Assembly (NCBI GenBank): GCA_038133845.1
Contig: JAYPUA010000008.1
Span: forward strand, 32,526 to 96,525
DNA length: 64,000 nt
Reading direction: 5' to 3'
Origin: JAYPUA01 sp038133845
Lineage (GTDB): Bacteria; SAR324; NAC60-12
Shown here: piece by piece, positions 25,726 to 35,186 of the stretch
How positions within the stretch are numbered: the first letter of the stretch is position 1
Layout: the number at the start of each line of letters is the position of its first letter
Program-made: the position numbers and the translations under genes
The notes under the pieces: model-generated
The model's database searches: none
What the model saw: the letters and a program-made list of their open reading frames with translations, nothing else
What the model was told of the DNA's origin: nothing

Positions 25726-27597
25726 TCAGGACTCGTTATTGGGGACGATGAGCTTCTGATTCGGATACAGCGGACTGCGCGGGTTCAGGTTGTTCAGGGC
25801 CACCAGGTTTTTCACGGAGGTTCCATACTTTCGGGCGAGCTGCCAGAGCGTGTCTCCACGTTGGACTCGGATCGTGATGTTCCCCGGGTTTGCTGCAGGG
25901 CGTTCCAACCGACGCTCTGAGACGATCAGCCGCTGCCCGGCCTTCAGCTGGCGTGGGTGGTCCATGTTGTTCCAGGCCAGCAATTGTTCGACGCTCACCT
26001 TGTGTCGCAGGGCAAGCCCGGACAAGGTCGCGTTGCGAGGCACCCGGATCGTTCGGTATCCATCTGCAGGGCGTGCATAGGTTGCGGGCACAAGCGACTT
26101 CGCCACAATCAGTGACTGTCCGGCCTTGAGCGATCTCGCACTGGAGAGGTGGTTCCATTCCATCAGCTTCCCCACCGAGACCTTGTAGCGCCTGGCCAGC
26201 CCGGAGAGGGTCGAGCCTCGGGGGACCCGGATCTTGCGGGTCCGGACCACATGCTGACCAACCACCAGCTGCTGCCCGGCCTTGATCTCTTCTCCGGGCT
26301 CCAGGTGGTTCAGCTCTCGCAGCTTGCTTGGGCTGATGTCGTAACGTCGACTCAGGTCCTCCAAAGAGACTCCCTCCGGAACCTTCACCTTCAAGGGGGT
26401 GTTGCTAGAGACCAGCCGAGAGCTTTGTTGCTGCGGAGCGGAGCGGTTCTTGGCCACCTCGCGGACGACCTCCCAGGTCGGGATGTAAATCTTGAGTCGC
26501 TGGTTGACTCGAAGCAAGGAGTTGGTCTTCAAGCCGTTCCAGGTGGCCAGACGATTTACGGTCGTGTTGTGCTTGCGAGCCAGGTCCCAGAGGTTGTCTC
26601 CGGAGCGGACCCGAATGTACATGGGTTCTCCGTGACGCTGCAGGATGTTGGTCACTGCGCGAGAGTTGCCCAGGTGGCTGGAATAGGCGGCGATCCAGTC
26701 CAGGGAAGGCTGAGGCTTCTCCTTGAGCGAAAGCAGGAGTTTCTCGTGGTAGACCTTTGGGAGGTAAAACGTGTACTTGTCATCCGTCAGCGGCGGAGTG
26801 CTCCGGTAGTACTGGGCGTTCATCAACCGAAACTCGCTGAAGGGGATCCCAACCCGAGTGGAGATTTCCTCCAGAGAGTAGCTGACAGCCAAAGCCACCT
26901 GCGCCTCATCCATTGGAGGATCTTTCCGGATCCAGCTCAACCCATAGGCGCTGGGGTTTCGATGGATCACTGCCAGCGCCATGATGGAAGGGACATAGCC
27001 TCGGGTCTCCCGGGGCAGGCGCAGGGAGCGGAAATCGGTCTTGCGTTTCCGGCTCCGGTTGTAGCGAATCGCCCGCTCAACCCGGTTCTCACCCGCATTG
27101 TAACCCGCCATGGCCAACTCCCAGTCGTGAAAGCGCTCGTAGAGCACCGAGAGGTAGGCAATTGCCGCCTGGGTCGCCTTGACCGGATCTCGCCTCTCAT
27201 CCACCCAGTTGTCAATCCGCAACCCGTAGCGCTTTCCCGTAGGAGCAATGAACTGCCACAGCCCCACAGCCCCCATGTGCGAACGGGCCTTGACGTTGAA
27301 ATTGCTCTCCGCTGCAACCACATAGGCCAGGTCTTGGGGAAGCCCAGCGCTGTGCAGTTCGCGACGTATCAACGGCATGTACCTCCCGGAGCGTTTGATC
27401 CCCAGGCCGATCTGGTCTCGCTTCTTCGTGGTATAGAGCTTGACGAGGCTCTGAACGCGCTTGTCCATCCGGATCGGGAAGTCCTTGACCTCCATTTCCG
27501 GAGGAAGTCGGTAGTTTTCATTTGCCGAGAGAGGCCAGACGAAGAGGCCGACTCCCAACAGAAGGAGGAGAAGAGCGAATCGAAGAGAGAGAGACAT
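25726..27597 (-). CDS. Lytic transglycosylase with five LysM domains (MltD type)
   Basis: 623 aa cell-wall enzyme, start at 27597 giving a signal peptide (MSLSLRFALLLLLLGVGLFV). The SLT domain is near residues 60-190: VVAAESNFNVKARSHMGAVG with the catalytic Glu, followed by LWQFIAPTGKRYGL and MAGYNAGENRVERAI. Then five LysM repeats for peptidoglycan binding, centred near residues 350, 405, 460, 515 and 595 (each has the -GDTLxxLAR- type turn). It cleaves glycan strands to 1,6-anhydro products. The longer frame to 27735 has no ribosome site. Ten bases separate it from argB, same strand. Confidence 0.9.
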   Translation of the reverse strand: MSLSLRFALLLLLLGVGLFVWPLSANENYRLPPEMEVKDFPIRMDKRVQSLVKLYTTKKRDQIGLGIKRSGRYMPLIRRELHSAGLPQDLAYVVAAESNFNVKARSHMGAVGLWQFIAPTGKRYGLRIDNWVDERRDPVKATQAAIAYLSVLYERFHDWELAMAGYNAGENRVERAIRYNRSRKRKTDFRSLRLPRETRGYVPSIMALAVIHRNPSAYGLSWIRKDPPMDEAQVALAVSYSLEEISTRVGIPFSEFRLMNAQYYRSTPPLTDDKYTFYLPKVYHEKLLLSLKEKPQPSLDWIAAYSSHLGNSRAVTNILQRHGEPMYIRVRSGDNLWDLARKHNTTVNRLATWNGLKTNSLLRVNQRLKIYIPTWEVVREVAKNRSAPQQQSSRLVSSNTPLKVKVPEGVSLEDLSRRYDISPSKLRELNHLEPGEEIKAGQQLVVGQHVVRTRKIRVPRGSTLSGLARRYKVSVGKLMEWNHLSSARSLKAGQSLIVAKSLVPATYARPADGYRTIRVPRNATLSGLALRHKVSVEQLLAWNNMDHPRQLKAGQRLIVSERRLERPAANPGNITIRVQRGDTLWQLARKYGTSVKNLVALNNLNPRSPLYPNQKLIVPNNES

Positions 27598-27751
27598 AAA
27601 CGGAGGTCGAAAGATGCCGCGTGATTTAGAGCGCCCTGAGGCTTGGGTCTCGGCTTGGACGTGCAAGGACTGTGCGTTGGGGCGTCGGGATTCAGAGGAA
27701 AAAAACAAATTGACTCTCTGCAGAGATTTCGGCAAATTGGGTGGGTCTATT

Positions 27752-27827
27752 GCGAGAATAGCTCAGCTGGTAGAGCGCAACCTTGCCAAGGTTGAGGTCG
27801 CGGGTTCGAACCCCGTTTCTCGCTCCA
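27752..27827 (+). tRNA. tRNA-Gly (GCC anticodon)
   Basis: Cloverleaf complete: acceptor GCGAGAA/TTCTCGC, D-stem GCTC/GAGC, anticodon stem CAACC/GGTTG with loop TTGCCAA (anticodon GCC), T-stem GCGGG/CCCGT with loop TTCGAAC, discriminator T, encoded CCA at 27825-27827. A TTGACT box at 27710-27715 may be its -35, with no good -10. Confidence 0.97.
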
Positions 27828-27950
27828 GCCTTCCAGAATCCCCCTGCTTCAAGCTACCCCACGAGTTTCCAGGATTTCCTGGAATCAGGCAAGTCTATTT
27901 CCAAACATGGGCCATGACCCCCGACCTGCTAAACCCTGAAGAGTTGGACG

Positions 27951-28871
27951 GTGAGCCTTCCTGAACGGCACTGGCCGGAACGGCTCCGCCCCGGAGATTC
28001 GGTGGCCTTGGTCGCCACCAGCTCGCCTCTCCAAACTCAACTTCTTGCCCGCATTCCGGAAGCGGTCTCCGTCCTCGAGTCCTGGGGGCTAAGGGTCGAA
28101 CTCGCCCGAAACCTCGAGTCCCGGCACCTCTACCTCGCAGGTACAGATAAACAGCGGGTGCAGGAATTCGAGCGGCTCTACCGAGCCCCCTCCATCCGGG
28201 CCCTCTTTGCCGTCAGAGGCGGCTATGGTGCAATGCGCCTACTCTCCGGGCTGAATCCTCAGGCCTTCACCGGCCTCCGAAAGTTGATGGTGGGATTCAG
28301 TGACCTCACGAGCTTGCTCCATTATTTGGGACATCATGGGCAGCAAGTGACCTTGCACGGCCCCTGTGTGGTCACCGAGCAACTCCTCGACGAGCCCCGA
28401 AACCAAGAGGCTCTGCGCCGCTGGGTCATGCAGGATGCGCCTCCTCCGGAGCCTTACTCGCTGGAGTCCTTGCGTCCGGGGCAGGCTACCGGTGTGCTCA
28501 CTGGAGGGTGCCTTTCTCTGGTCGTTGCCACGTTGGGAACTCCCTACGAAATTCAGACTGAAGGCCAGATCCTCTTTTTGGAAGATGTCGGAGAGGCTCC
28601 CTATCGCATCGACCGGATGCTGACTCACTTGCGTGAGGCCGGAAAATTTGAAAAGATTCGAGGCCTGGTGTTTGGACGCTGGAGCAGCTGCGGAGCCCCG
28701 GAAGAGCTTGCAGCCATGCTTGAGGACTGGCTGGGCAACACCCCCTTTCCGGTGGGACAGAACCTGCCCTGCGGGCACGGCCCGCTGAACTGGCCGCTTC
28801 CCTTGGGAGCCAAAGTGACGCTGGATGCCGATGGCGGGCGGCTATCGTTTGCCCGTCGTCTCTCTGCGTGA
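27951..28871 (+). CDS. LD-carboxypeptidase (peptidase S66, LdcA/MccF)
   Basis: 306 aa cytosolic serine peptidase that trims tetrapeptides in peptidoglycan recycling or cleaves microcin-like aminoacyl-nucleotides. GTG start at 27951. RPGDSVALVATSSPL near residue 13, IRALFAVRGGYGAMRLL near residue 83, then the nucleophile motif MVGFSDLTSLLHYLG near residue 117, and a distal Glu/His region LFLEDVGEAPYRIDRML near residue 205. Located near a lytic transglycosylase, which supports the recycling role, with a tRNA between. Confidence 0.9.
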   Translation: MSLPERHWPERLRPGDSVALVATSSPLQTQLLARIPEAVSVLESWGLRVELARNLESRHLYLAGTDKQRVQEFERLYRAPSIRALFAVRGGYGAMRLLSGLNPQAFTGLRKLMVGFSDLTSLLHYLGHHGQQVTLHGPCVVTEQLLDEPRNQEALRRWVMQDAPPPEPYSLESLRPGQATGVLTGGCLSLVVATLGTPYEIQTEGQILFLEDVGEAPYRIDRMLTHLREAGKFEKIRGLVFGRWSSCGAPEELAAMLEDWLGNTPFPVGQNLPCGHGPLNWPLPLGAKVTLDADGGRLSFARRLSA

Positions 28872-28974
28872 TCTCATGAAGTCCAACGAGAGCAACCAGC
28901 TGTAAATTCTGCAAATTTCTGGAGGATCTTGGCGGATCATTCGACACGATTTTGACCTTTTGAGAGAAGCTCTG

Positions 28975-31749
28975 ATGGATTCCACCTTGAGCGAAGTGAT
29001 CCGCTTCGAGCTGGACGGCCAGACTGTGGAGGCCCTCCCCGGAGAGACGATCCTGCAGGCGGCACAGCGGATTGGCGTCGAGATTCCCTGCCTGTGCTAC
29101 AAGGAGGGTTACCGTCCGGACGGCAACTGCCGCGCCTGTGTTGTGGAGATTGAGGGAGAGCGGGCTCTCGCCCCTTCATGCTGGAGAGTCCCTGCAGACG
29201 GGATGAAGGTGCAGAGCCGCAACGAGCGCGCCCGAATCTCGCAAAAGCTGGTGTTGGAGTTGCTGCTGGCTGACATGCCGGACCAGGGAAGGTCGCCCTA
29301 CACCCCGCGCTCGGAGCTCGACGTCTGGGCAGAGAAGCTCGGAGTGAAGCAGGCCCGCTTTCCAGAGCGTCGGCAGACCGCTCCGGACACATCGCATCCG
29401 GCGATCTCCGTGCACCTGGACGCCTGCATTCAGTGCAGCCGCTGCGTCCGCGCCTGCCGCGAGGAGCAGGTCAACGACGTAATCGGCTACGCGTTCCGAG
29501 GAGACCACTCCACAATCGTCTTCGACCTCGGAGATCCGATGGGAGCCAGCACCTGCGTGGCCTGTGGCGAGTGCGTGCAGGCATGTCCCACCGGGGCGCT
29601 CCTGTCTGCCGACCTGCTCACCTCTTCGACCTCGGAGGCGGATCGCACGGTGCCCTCGGTCTGCCCCTACTGCGGAGTGGGCTGCCAGTTGGAATATCGT
29701 GTCCGGGAGAACCGAATCTTCGAGGTGCAGGGACGCTCCGGACCGGCCAACAGGAGCCGCCTCTGTGTCAAGGGACGCTACGGGTTCGACTACGTTCACC
29801 ACCCCCAGCGCCTGACTCGCCCGCTGATCCGCCGAGAGGGCGTCCCGAAGACTCCGGAACTGGTCGCCCCCGAGGACTTCTCCCGGGTCTTCCGAGAGGC
29901 CTCCTGGGAAGAGGCTCTGGAGCAGGCGGCAACGGGGTTCCGGCAGATCCTCAAGGCGCAGGGTCCATCAGCCCTTGCCGGTTTCGGGTGTGCCAAAGGC
30001 AGCAACGAGGAGGCCTACCTGGTGCAGAAGCTGATCCGTACCGGCTTTGGCACCAACAACGTCGATCACTGCACCCGGCTCTGTCACGCCTCGTCGGTCG
30101 CGGCCCTGCTCGAAGGCATCGGCTCTGGAGCAGTCTCCAATCCATTCAACGACGCCGAGGAGGCGGAGGTGATCCTCGTCGTGGGCTCCAACACCACCGC
30201 CAATCACCCTGTCGCCGCGACCTTCTTCAAGAACGCAGCCAAGGCCGGGAAGACGCTGGTACTGATTGACCCACGGCGCATCGACATGGCCCGCCACGCC
30301 ACCTTCAGCCTCCAGTTTCATCCGGGAACCGATGTGGCGCTCTTCAACGCTCTGATGCACGTTGTGGTCGAGGAAGGGCTCTGCAACAACGCCTTCATCC
30401 GAGAGCGTACGGAGGGCTTTGAGGCCCTGCGCGAAAACCTGAAGGACTACAGCCCGGAGCGCATGGCTCCGGTTTGCGGGGTCCCCGCAGACACGCTCCG
30501 TCAGGTGGCCCGACGCTACGCCACGTCACGCAGTTCGATCATCTTCTGGGGCATGGGCGTCTCCCAGCACATCCACGGCACCGACAACGCCCGTTGCCTG
30601 ATCGCGCTGGCGCTGATGACCGGACAGATCGGAAGACCCGGGACCGGGCTGCACCCGCTGCGCGGACAGAACAACGTCCAGGGAGCCTCTGACATGGGGC
30701 TCATCCCGATGGTTTTCCCGGACTATCAGCGAGTCGACAACCCCAAGGCCCGGCAGTTCTTTGAAGAACTCTGGGGCAGCAAGCTGGACCCTCGACCCGG
30801 GCTGACCGTTGTCGAGATCGCCGAGGCCGCACATCAAGGAGAAATCTCCGGGATCTACATCATGGGAGAGAACCCGGCGATGTCGGACCCCAACCTCAAC
30901 CACACCCGCGCCGGGCTCGCTCGCCTGAAGCACCTGGTCGTGCAGGACATTTTCCCCACAGAGACCGCAGGGTTTGCCGACGTGATTCTCCCGGCAACCG
31001 CCTTCCCGGAGAAGGACGGGACCTTTACCAACACCAACCGCCAGGTCCAGCTCGGGCGCCAAGCCCTTGCCCCTCCCGGAGAGGCGCGTCCGGATTGGTG
31101 GATCATTCAGGAACTCGCACAGCGGCTGGGGTTGGAGTGGAGTTACTCCGGACCCGAGGAGGTCTTTGCCGAGATCCGCAAGGCCACTCCCAGCATGGCC
31201 GGGATGACCTGGGCGCGGTTGCAGGCGGAAGATTCGGTGACCTATCCTTGTGAAAACGAAGGCGACCCCGGAGCCCCGATCATCTTTCAGGAAAGCTTTC
31301 CCAGAGAGTCCGGCAAGGCCCGGTTTGTCCCGGCGACCTTCACCGAAGCCCACGAGTTGCCGGATCCGGAATTTCCGTACGTGTTCATCACGGGGAGGCA
31401 GCTGGAGCACTGGCACACCGGGAGCATGACCCGACGCACCCGCGTGCTCGACGAGATCGAACCGCTCCCCATCGTCAGCGTGCATCCGGAGGACCTCCGG
31501 GCCCTGGGATTGGTGACTGATGTCCGGGGAGTCGTCGAGGAGGTGCTGCAGGTCACGTCACGGCGCGGACAGCTTCAAGCCCACGTCCGTCCGGACTCCG
31601 GAGTGCCCCAGGGCAGCGTGTACATGGCATTTTCCTACCACGAAGCCGCGGCCAACCTGATCACTACCGACGCGCTCGATCCCTTCGGAAAGATCCCGGA
31701 ATTCAAGTTCTGTGCGGTTCGGCTGGATCGCCAGAGAAGCGACCGCTAG
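28975..31749 (+). CDS. Formate dehydrogenase, catalytic alpha subunit with NuoG-like N-terminus
   Basis: 924 aa molybdenum/tungsten enzyme (an upstream TTG at 28960 is less likely). N-terminal plant-type 2Fe-2S domain (CLCYKEGYRPDGNCRACVVE, residues 39-58), then ferredoxin Cys clusters ACIQCSRCVRAC near residue 145 and CVACGECVQACPTGAL near residue 190, then the 4Fe-4S motif SVCPYCGVGCQ near residue 220, then the molybdopterin domain. The active-site segment is NVDHCTRLCHASSVAAL near 360, where Cys rather than selenocysteine binds the metal. C-terminal molydop-binding domain ends near 915. Oxidises formate to carbon dioxide, probably passing electrons to NAD+ or a quinone pool. No beta or gamma partner is adjacent. 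Confidence 0.9.
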   Translation: MDSTLSEVIRFELDGQTVEALPGETILQAAQRIGVEIPCLCYKEGYRPDGNCRACVVEIEGERALAPSCWRVPADGMKVQSRNERARISQKLVLELLLADMPDQGRSPYTPRSELDVWAEKLGVKQARFPERRQTAPDTSHPAISVHLDACIQCSRCVRACREEQVNDVIGYAFRGDHSTIVFDLGDPMGASTCVACGECVQACPTGALLSADLLTSSTSEADRTVPSVCPYCGVGCQLEYRVRENRIFEVQGRSGPANRSRLCVKGRYGFDYVHHPQRLTRPLIRREGVPKTPELVAPEDFSRVFREASWEEALEQAATGFRQILKAQGPSALAGFGCAKGSNEEAYLVQKLIRTGFGTNNVDHCTRLCHASSVAALLEGIGSGAVSNPFNDAEEAEVILVVGSNTTANHPVAATFFKNAAKAGKTLVLIDPRRIDMARHATFSLQFHPGTDVALFNALMHVVVEEGLCNNAFIRERTEGFEALRENLKDYSPERMAPVCGVPADTLRQVARRYATSRSSIIFWGMGVSQHIHGTDNARCLIALALMTGQIGRPGTGLHPLRGQNNVQGASDMGLIPMVFPDYQRVDNPKARQFFEELWGSKLDPRPGLTVVEIAEAAHQGEISGIYIMGENPAMSDPNLNHTRAGLARLKHLVVQDIFPTETAGFADVILPATAFPEKDGTFTNTNRQVQLGRQALAPPGEARPDWWIIQELAQRLGLEWSYSGPEEVFAEIRKATPSMAGMTWARLQAEDSVTYPCENEGDPGAPIIFQESFPRESGKARFVPATFTEAHELPDPEFPYVFITGRQLEHWHTGSMTRRTRVLDEIEPLPIVSVHPEDLRALGLVTDVRGVVEEVLQVTSRRGQLQAHVRPDSGVPQGSVYMAFSYHEAAANLITTDALDPFGKIPEFKFCAVRLDRQRSDR

Positions 31750-32723
31750 AAGCGGTAGGTGAAGCCAAAGAGCGGATAGGATGCCTGAAGCACAGGATTC
31801 AGCCCGTCTTCCCCGGGCTGACGTTCCTTGAACCGGGCGCCGGTGATGGTGCGGTGCATGAGGATCGTGTCCCACCAGGAGTGAATCGCAATCGCCTGCT
31901 CCAGGTCATAGGTTCCGGGCTCCGGGTGATACACGTAGCCGAGGTACAGCCCGGCCACAAAGGCGGACCCGGAATTTGCCGAGAGTCCGGCCCCACTGTG
32001 CGCGGCGCCAAAGACTCCGGCCCCGAGGACAATGCTGGTCCAGCGCGCCACATTGGAGCTGAAGACCCCATCAAACGCGTTGAACAGCGAGCGCTGAATC
32101 ACTCCCCGGAAAAGCACCTCCTCTCCAATTCCCACCAGCTGATACTGGAGGAAGGACATCCGGAGCATCTCATCGCGGCTGAGGTCTTCATCGACGTGAT
32201 AGATCACCTCCCGATCGTCCAAAGGCACCGCAGAGATGTAGACCGTCGGGGCCCAGAAGGTCAACTCTCCCCCCCACAGATCCAGACGGAACGGCGCCGC
32301 CAGCAGCCCGTAGGTCTTGGTGTTTTCCTCACACCCTCCATCGTAAAGGTCGTAAATCGTGAGGAAGGTCAGGTTTCCGTAAATGCTGCTATGGGCGTTG
32401 GCGTAGAAGGTCTCCCGTGAGTAGTAGATGTCGAGCTGGGTCTTCTCGTCGCTGAGTTCGGTCTCACGGTAGATCTGGTCGACCTCTTCCTGATAATCCG
32501 GGCTCTCGGAGTAGGTGTAGTACTTGTTGGCCGAGGCCCAGCGGGCACCGCCAAAGATGAGGGCCTTGTCCCAATCTCCCAGCAGTCCGTAGCCCAGTCC
32601 GGGGAGGTAGATTTCGGCCAGGGCGGCCCCGAAGCAGGCCCACCCCGAAACGGCTCGGGCTCTCTCCGGGAGGCCCAACAGGCTCACCAGGAGCAAGGTC
32701 AGGGCAATCAGAAGTTTAGGCAT
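31746..32723 (-). CDS. CPBP-family intramembrane protease
   Basis: 325 aa membrane protein of the CPBP (Rce1/CAAX-like) group. Start at 32723 gives a signal-like helix PKLLIALTLLLVSLLGLPE; the longer frame to 32903 runs into the upstream gene. Motif 1 EEVLFRG near residues 201-207 provides the paired Glu and Arg, motif 2 GAAHSG near 248, and motif 3 IAIHSWWDTIL near 285 supplies His residues. The central region before motif 1 is periplasmic and rich in Tyr and Asp. Stop shares CTAG with the formate dehydrogenase. It follows the ROK kinase by 16 bases, so the two are co-transcribed. Target unknown. Confidence 0.75.
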   Translation of the reverse strand: MPKLLIALTLLLVSLLGLPERARAVSGWACFGAALAEIYLPGLGYGLLGDWDKALIFGGARWASANKYYTYSESPDYQEEVDQIYRETELSDEKTQLDIYYSRETFYANAHSSIYGNLTFLTIYDLYDGGCEENTKTYGLLAAPFRLDLWGGELTFWAPTVYISAVPLDDREVIYHVDEDLSRDEMLRMSFLQYQLVGIGEEVLFRGVIQRSLFNAFDGVFSSNVARWTSIVLGAGVFGAAHSGAGLSANSGSAFVAGLYLGYVYHPEPGTYDLEQAIAIHSWWDTILMHRTITGARFKERQPGEDGLNPVLQASYPLFGFTYRF

Positions 32724-32739
32724 CCGTCTTTTCCAGAGT

Positions 32740-33621
32740 TCAGCCGAGGGCTGCAGCTCCATACACGCCGCTGGAGTCCCCCAACTGGTTCTTGAGAATT
32801 TGCGTCTTGCGTGCGCCCGGGAGGGCGATCTGTTGAATGCGCGCCTGACCTTCCGTGTAGAGCAGGTCCAGGTTGGAGACGCCTCCTCCGAGGACAATGG
32901 CATCCGGGTCCAGTTCGGCGATCACGTTGGCCATCGCCTGAGCATAGACCTCCAGAAACTCCTCCATCACCGCCACAGCGTGCGGATCCTCCTTCGTCTG
33001 GGCAGCCTCGGCGATGGCCTGCACCTCTGACTTTTTCCCGGAGCGTTGCTCATAGGCCCGCTGAATGGACGGTCCGGCAAGGTACTGTTCCATGCACCCG
33101 CGACGTCCGCAGTAGCATGGGACCCCCTGATAGTTGATGGAGACGTGTCCGAATTCTCCGGCGATTCCATGAAGCCCGGACCAGGACTCTCCGTCGAGCA
33201 CCAGCCCTCCGCCCACTCCGGTCCCCAGGATCACCCCGAAGACCATCCGGAGCCCCTTCGCAGCCCCGTGCAAGGCCTCGCTGAGCGTGAAGCAGTTGGC
33301 GTCGTTGCCAACCTGCACCTCCTGGTCCAGCCGCTCGCTGAGGTCACGGGCCAGAAACACGTTGTCCAGGCAGCGGATGTTCGAGGTGACCACCTGTCCC
33401 TGCCGGTCAACGGCTCCAGGAATGCCCAGACCGATTCGGACCGGATCGGGAGACTGAGCCCTCAGGCCCTCCAGCAGCCCCACCAGCTGGTTGAGCAGAT
33501 GCTCGTAGCCGTGCGCCTTCTCCGTGGGAACCCGGATGCGCTCTCGCACCTCCAGCGGGTTGTCCTCGGTGAGGATCAACTCAATCTTGGTTCCGCCTAA
33601 ATCTACGCCAATGCGTGCCAT
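32740..33621 (-). CDS. ROK-family sugar kinase
   Basis: 293 aa; phosphorylates glucose, fructose or an N-acetylated sugar. ATP site MARIGVDLGGTKIELIL at the start; NDANCFTLSEALHGA near residue 105 with the catalytic Asp; zinc motif GHVSINYQGVPCYCGRRGCM near 155-175 with the Cys-x-Cys-x4-Cys ligands. Start at 33621 with AAAGGG ribosome site; an upstream frame to 33783 has no support. First gene of a two-gene operon with the CPBP protease. No HTH domain, so a kinase rather than a ROK repressor. Confidence 0.9.
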   Translation of the reverse strand: MARIGVDLGGTKIELILTEDNPLEVRERIRVPTEKAHGYEHLLNQLVGLLEGLRAQSPDPVRIGLGIPGAVDRQGQVVTSNIRCLDNVFLARDLSERLDQEVQVGNDANCFTLSEALHGAAKGLRMVFGVILGTGVGGGLVLDGESWSGLHGIAGEFGHVSINYQGVPCYCGRRGCMEQYLAGPSIQRAYEQRSGKKSEVQAIAEAAQTKEDPHAVAVMEEFLEVYAQAMANVIAELDPDAIVLGGGVSNLDLLYTEGQARIQQIALPGARKTQILKNQLGDSSGVYGAAALG

Positions 33622-33833
33622 GCCCTTTTCTCGCTTGAAGCTCCAACGGGTTTCGATTTCATTACACGGGTTCAACCTAACAGGAAGTGCAGAAGAATCC
33701 AGCGTCATTGCAATTCTGTGCGGGATTTTGCACGCAAGATCGGCTAGAACAGAAGGGACACGAACCAGCAGTGACGGGGTCAAGGCCGTTCCCGAAGGAG
33801 TTTGCCCCCGTTGTGCCTATCAGATGAATTGTT

Positions 33834-35186
33834 GTGAATCATGAAACTCGGCGCGGTTTGCGCCTCTCGATTTGGGAAGGAGCCTCTGCCTCCGTACACA
33901 TGACCTTGACCTCCGGGGCCTTCCTCACAGGCTACGCGCTCCTGCTCGGGGCCAACGATTTTGAGTTGGCCCTGCTGCTGGCCTTGCCGATGCTTGCGCA
34001 AGGCATGCAGCTTCCAGGGGCCTACTGGGTGGAGCGTTCCGGGAGGCGCCGGAACTGGGTCCGCTGGTTCTCCGGAATGTCCCGGATGCTCTGGCTCCCC
34101 ATGGCCCTCGTGCCTTTGCTGGAGCTGTCCATTCCTCACATCTGGGTTTTTCTCGGACTCTTCGGGCTTGCGCATTTGCTGATGCAGAGCGGTGTTCCGG
34201 CCTGGATTACCTGGATGGCCGATCTGGTCCCCAAACGCATCCGGGGACGCTACTTCAGCCAACGCAACCGGCTCGCCGGGAGCTTTGCCATCGCCTGCAG
34301 CCTGGGAGGAGGATTTGTCATTGACCACTTCCGGGGGCAGGAGTCTCCGTACTCCGGCTACCTGACGCTGTTTCTGGTAGCCGTTGGCGCGGCCCTGATC
34401 GCCTTCTTTCTCATCGGACGGCAGCCGGAGCCAGCAACCACACCTCAGGTGCTTCCCTCATTGCATGACTACCTCGTCCGCCCCTTCCGCGACCCCGGAT
34501 ATCGCCGGATTCTCACGTTCTACATCGCGCTGCTGTTTCCTGTGGGCGTCTCGGCTCCCTACTTCTCCGCACACCTGATCAAAACGCTGGAGTGGGACTT
34601 CCGGCTGGTGGCAGCGACCTCCATCGGCACCGCCCTGACCTCGATCTTCTTCGAACCCTTCTGGGGTCGGCTAATCGACCGACATGGGCACCGGCCGGTG
34701 CTGATGCTCTGTGCGATGGGGATTGTGCAGTTGCCGCTGTACTACGCTCTCTCGCCGTACAGTTGGTACTGGCCCTTCTTCGCAAATGCGCTTCTGGCCG
34801 GGGTCTTCTGGCCGGGGTTCAACCTGGCAATGTTCAACCTGCTCCTGAGCGCCACGCCTCAGGAGGGCAAGGCCGGGTTCCTCGCCATGCAGGCTGCGCT
34901 GAACGGGTTTGTGAACTTCCTGGCCTCCGGGCTGGGTGGGATTCTGGCGCTTTCGCTGGCAGGAACGCACCTGATGTGGCAGGGTCTCGAGTTCAACAAC
35001 TATCAGCTGCTGTTCTTCCTCAGCGCCGGGATGCGCCTGCCCTGCTTGCTGCTATTGCGGAAAGTTGAGGAGCCGAAGGCGACCGGAACGTTCGTGCTTG
35101 TCCGGAGAGCCTTCATCACGCTCGACCGGACCATCTCCTTCGGGAGGCACATCCTCGCGGTGCCTAAGGAAGATCGGCGCCCCTGA
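33834..35186 (+). CDS. MFS transporter
   Basis: 450 aa secondary carrier with twelve predicted helices, GTG start at 33834. Conserved loops: RSGRRRNWVRWFSGMSRMLW near residue 70, a variant of motif A (RxGRR), and KRIRGRYFSQRNRLAGSFAI near 130. Divergent from the ROK kinase (212 bases between) and overlapping the next reverse gene by 23 bases. Resembles the sugar/phosphosugar or drug MFS group; substrate unclear. Confidence 0.82.
   Translation: MNHETRRGLRLSIWEGASASVHMTLTSGAFLTGYALLLGANDFELALLLALPMLAQGMQLPGAYWVERSGRRRNWVRWFSGMSRMLWLPMALVPLLELSIPHIWVFLGLFGLAHLLMQSGVPAWITWMADLVPKRIRGRYFSQRNRLAGSFAIACSLGGGFVIDHFRGQESPYSGYLTLFLVAVGAALIAFFLIGRQPEPATTPQVLPSLHDYLVRPFRDPGYRRILTFYIALLFPVGVSAPYFSAHLIKTLEWDFRLVAATSIGTALTSIFFEPFWGRLIDRHGHRPVLMLCAMGIVQLPLYYALSPYSWYWPFFANALLAGVFWPGFNLAMFNLLLSATPQEGKAGFLAMQAALNGFVNFLASGLGGILALSLAGTHLMWQGLEFNNYQLLFFLSAGMRLPCLLLLRKVEEPKATGTFVLVRRAFITLDRTISFGRHILAVPKEDRRP

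Noticed and set aside
26149..27624. Long antisense frame over the transglycosylase
   Set aside because: GC-rich shadow; the reverse frame has SLT and LysM motifs.
28975..31749. Selenocysteine in the formate dehydrogenase
   Set aside because: No in-frame TGA; the active-site segment has Cys in RLCHASS.
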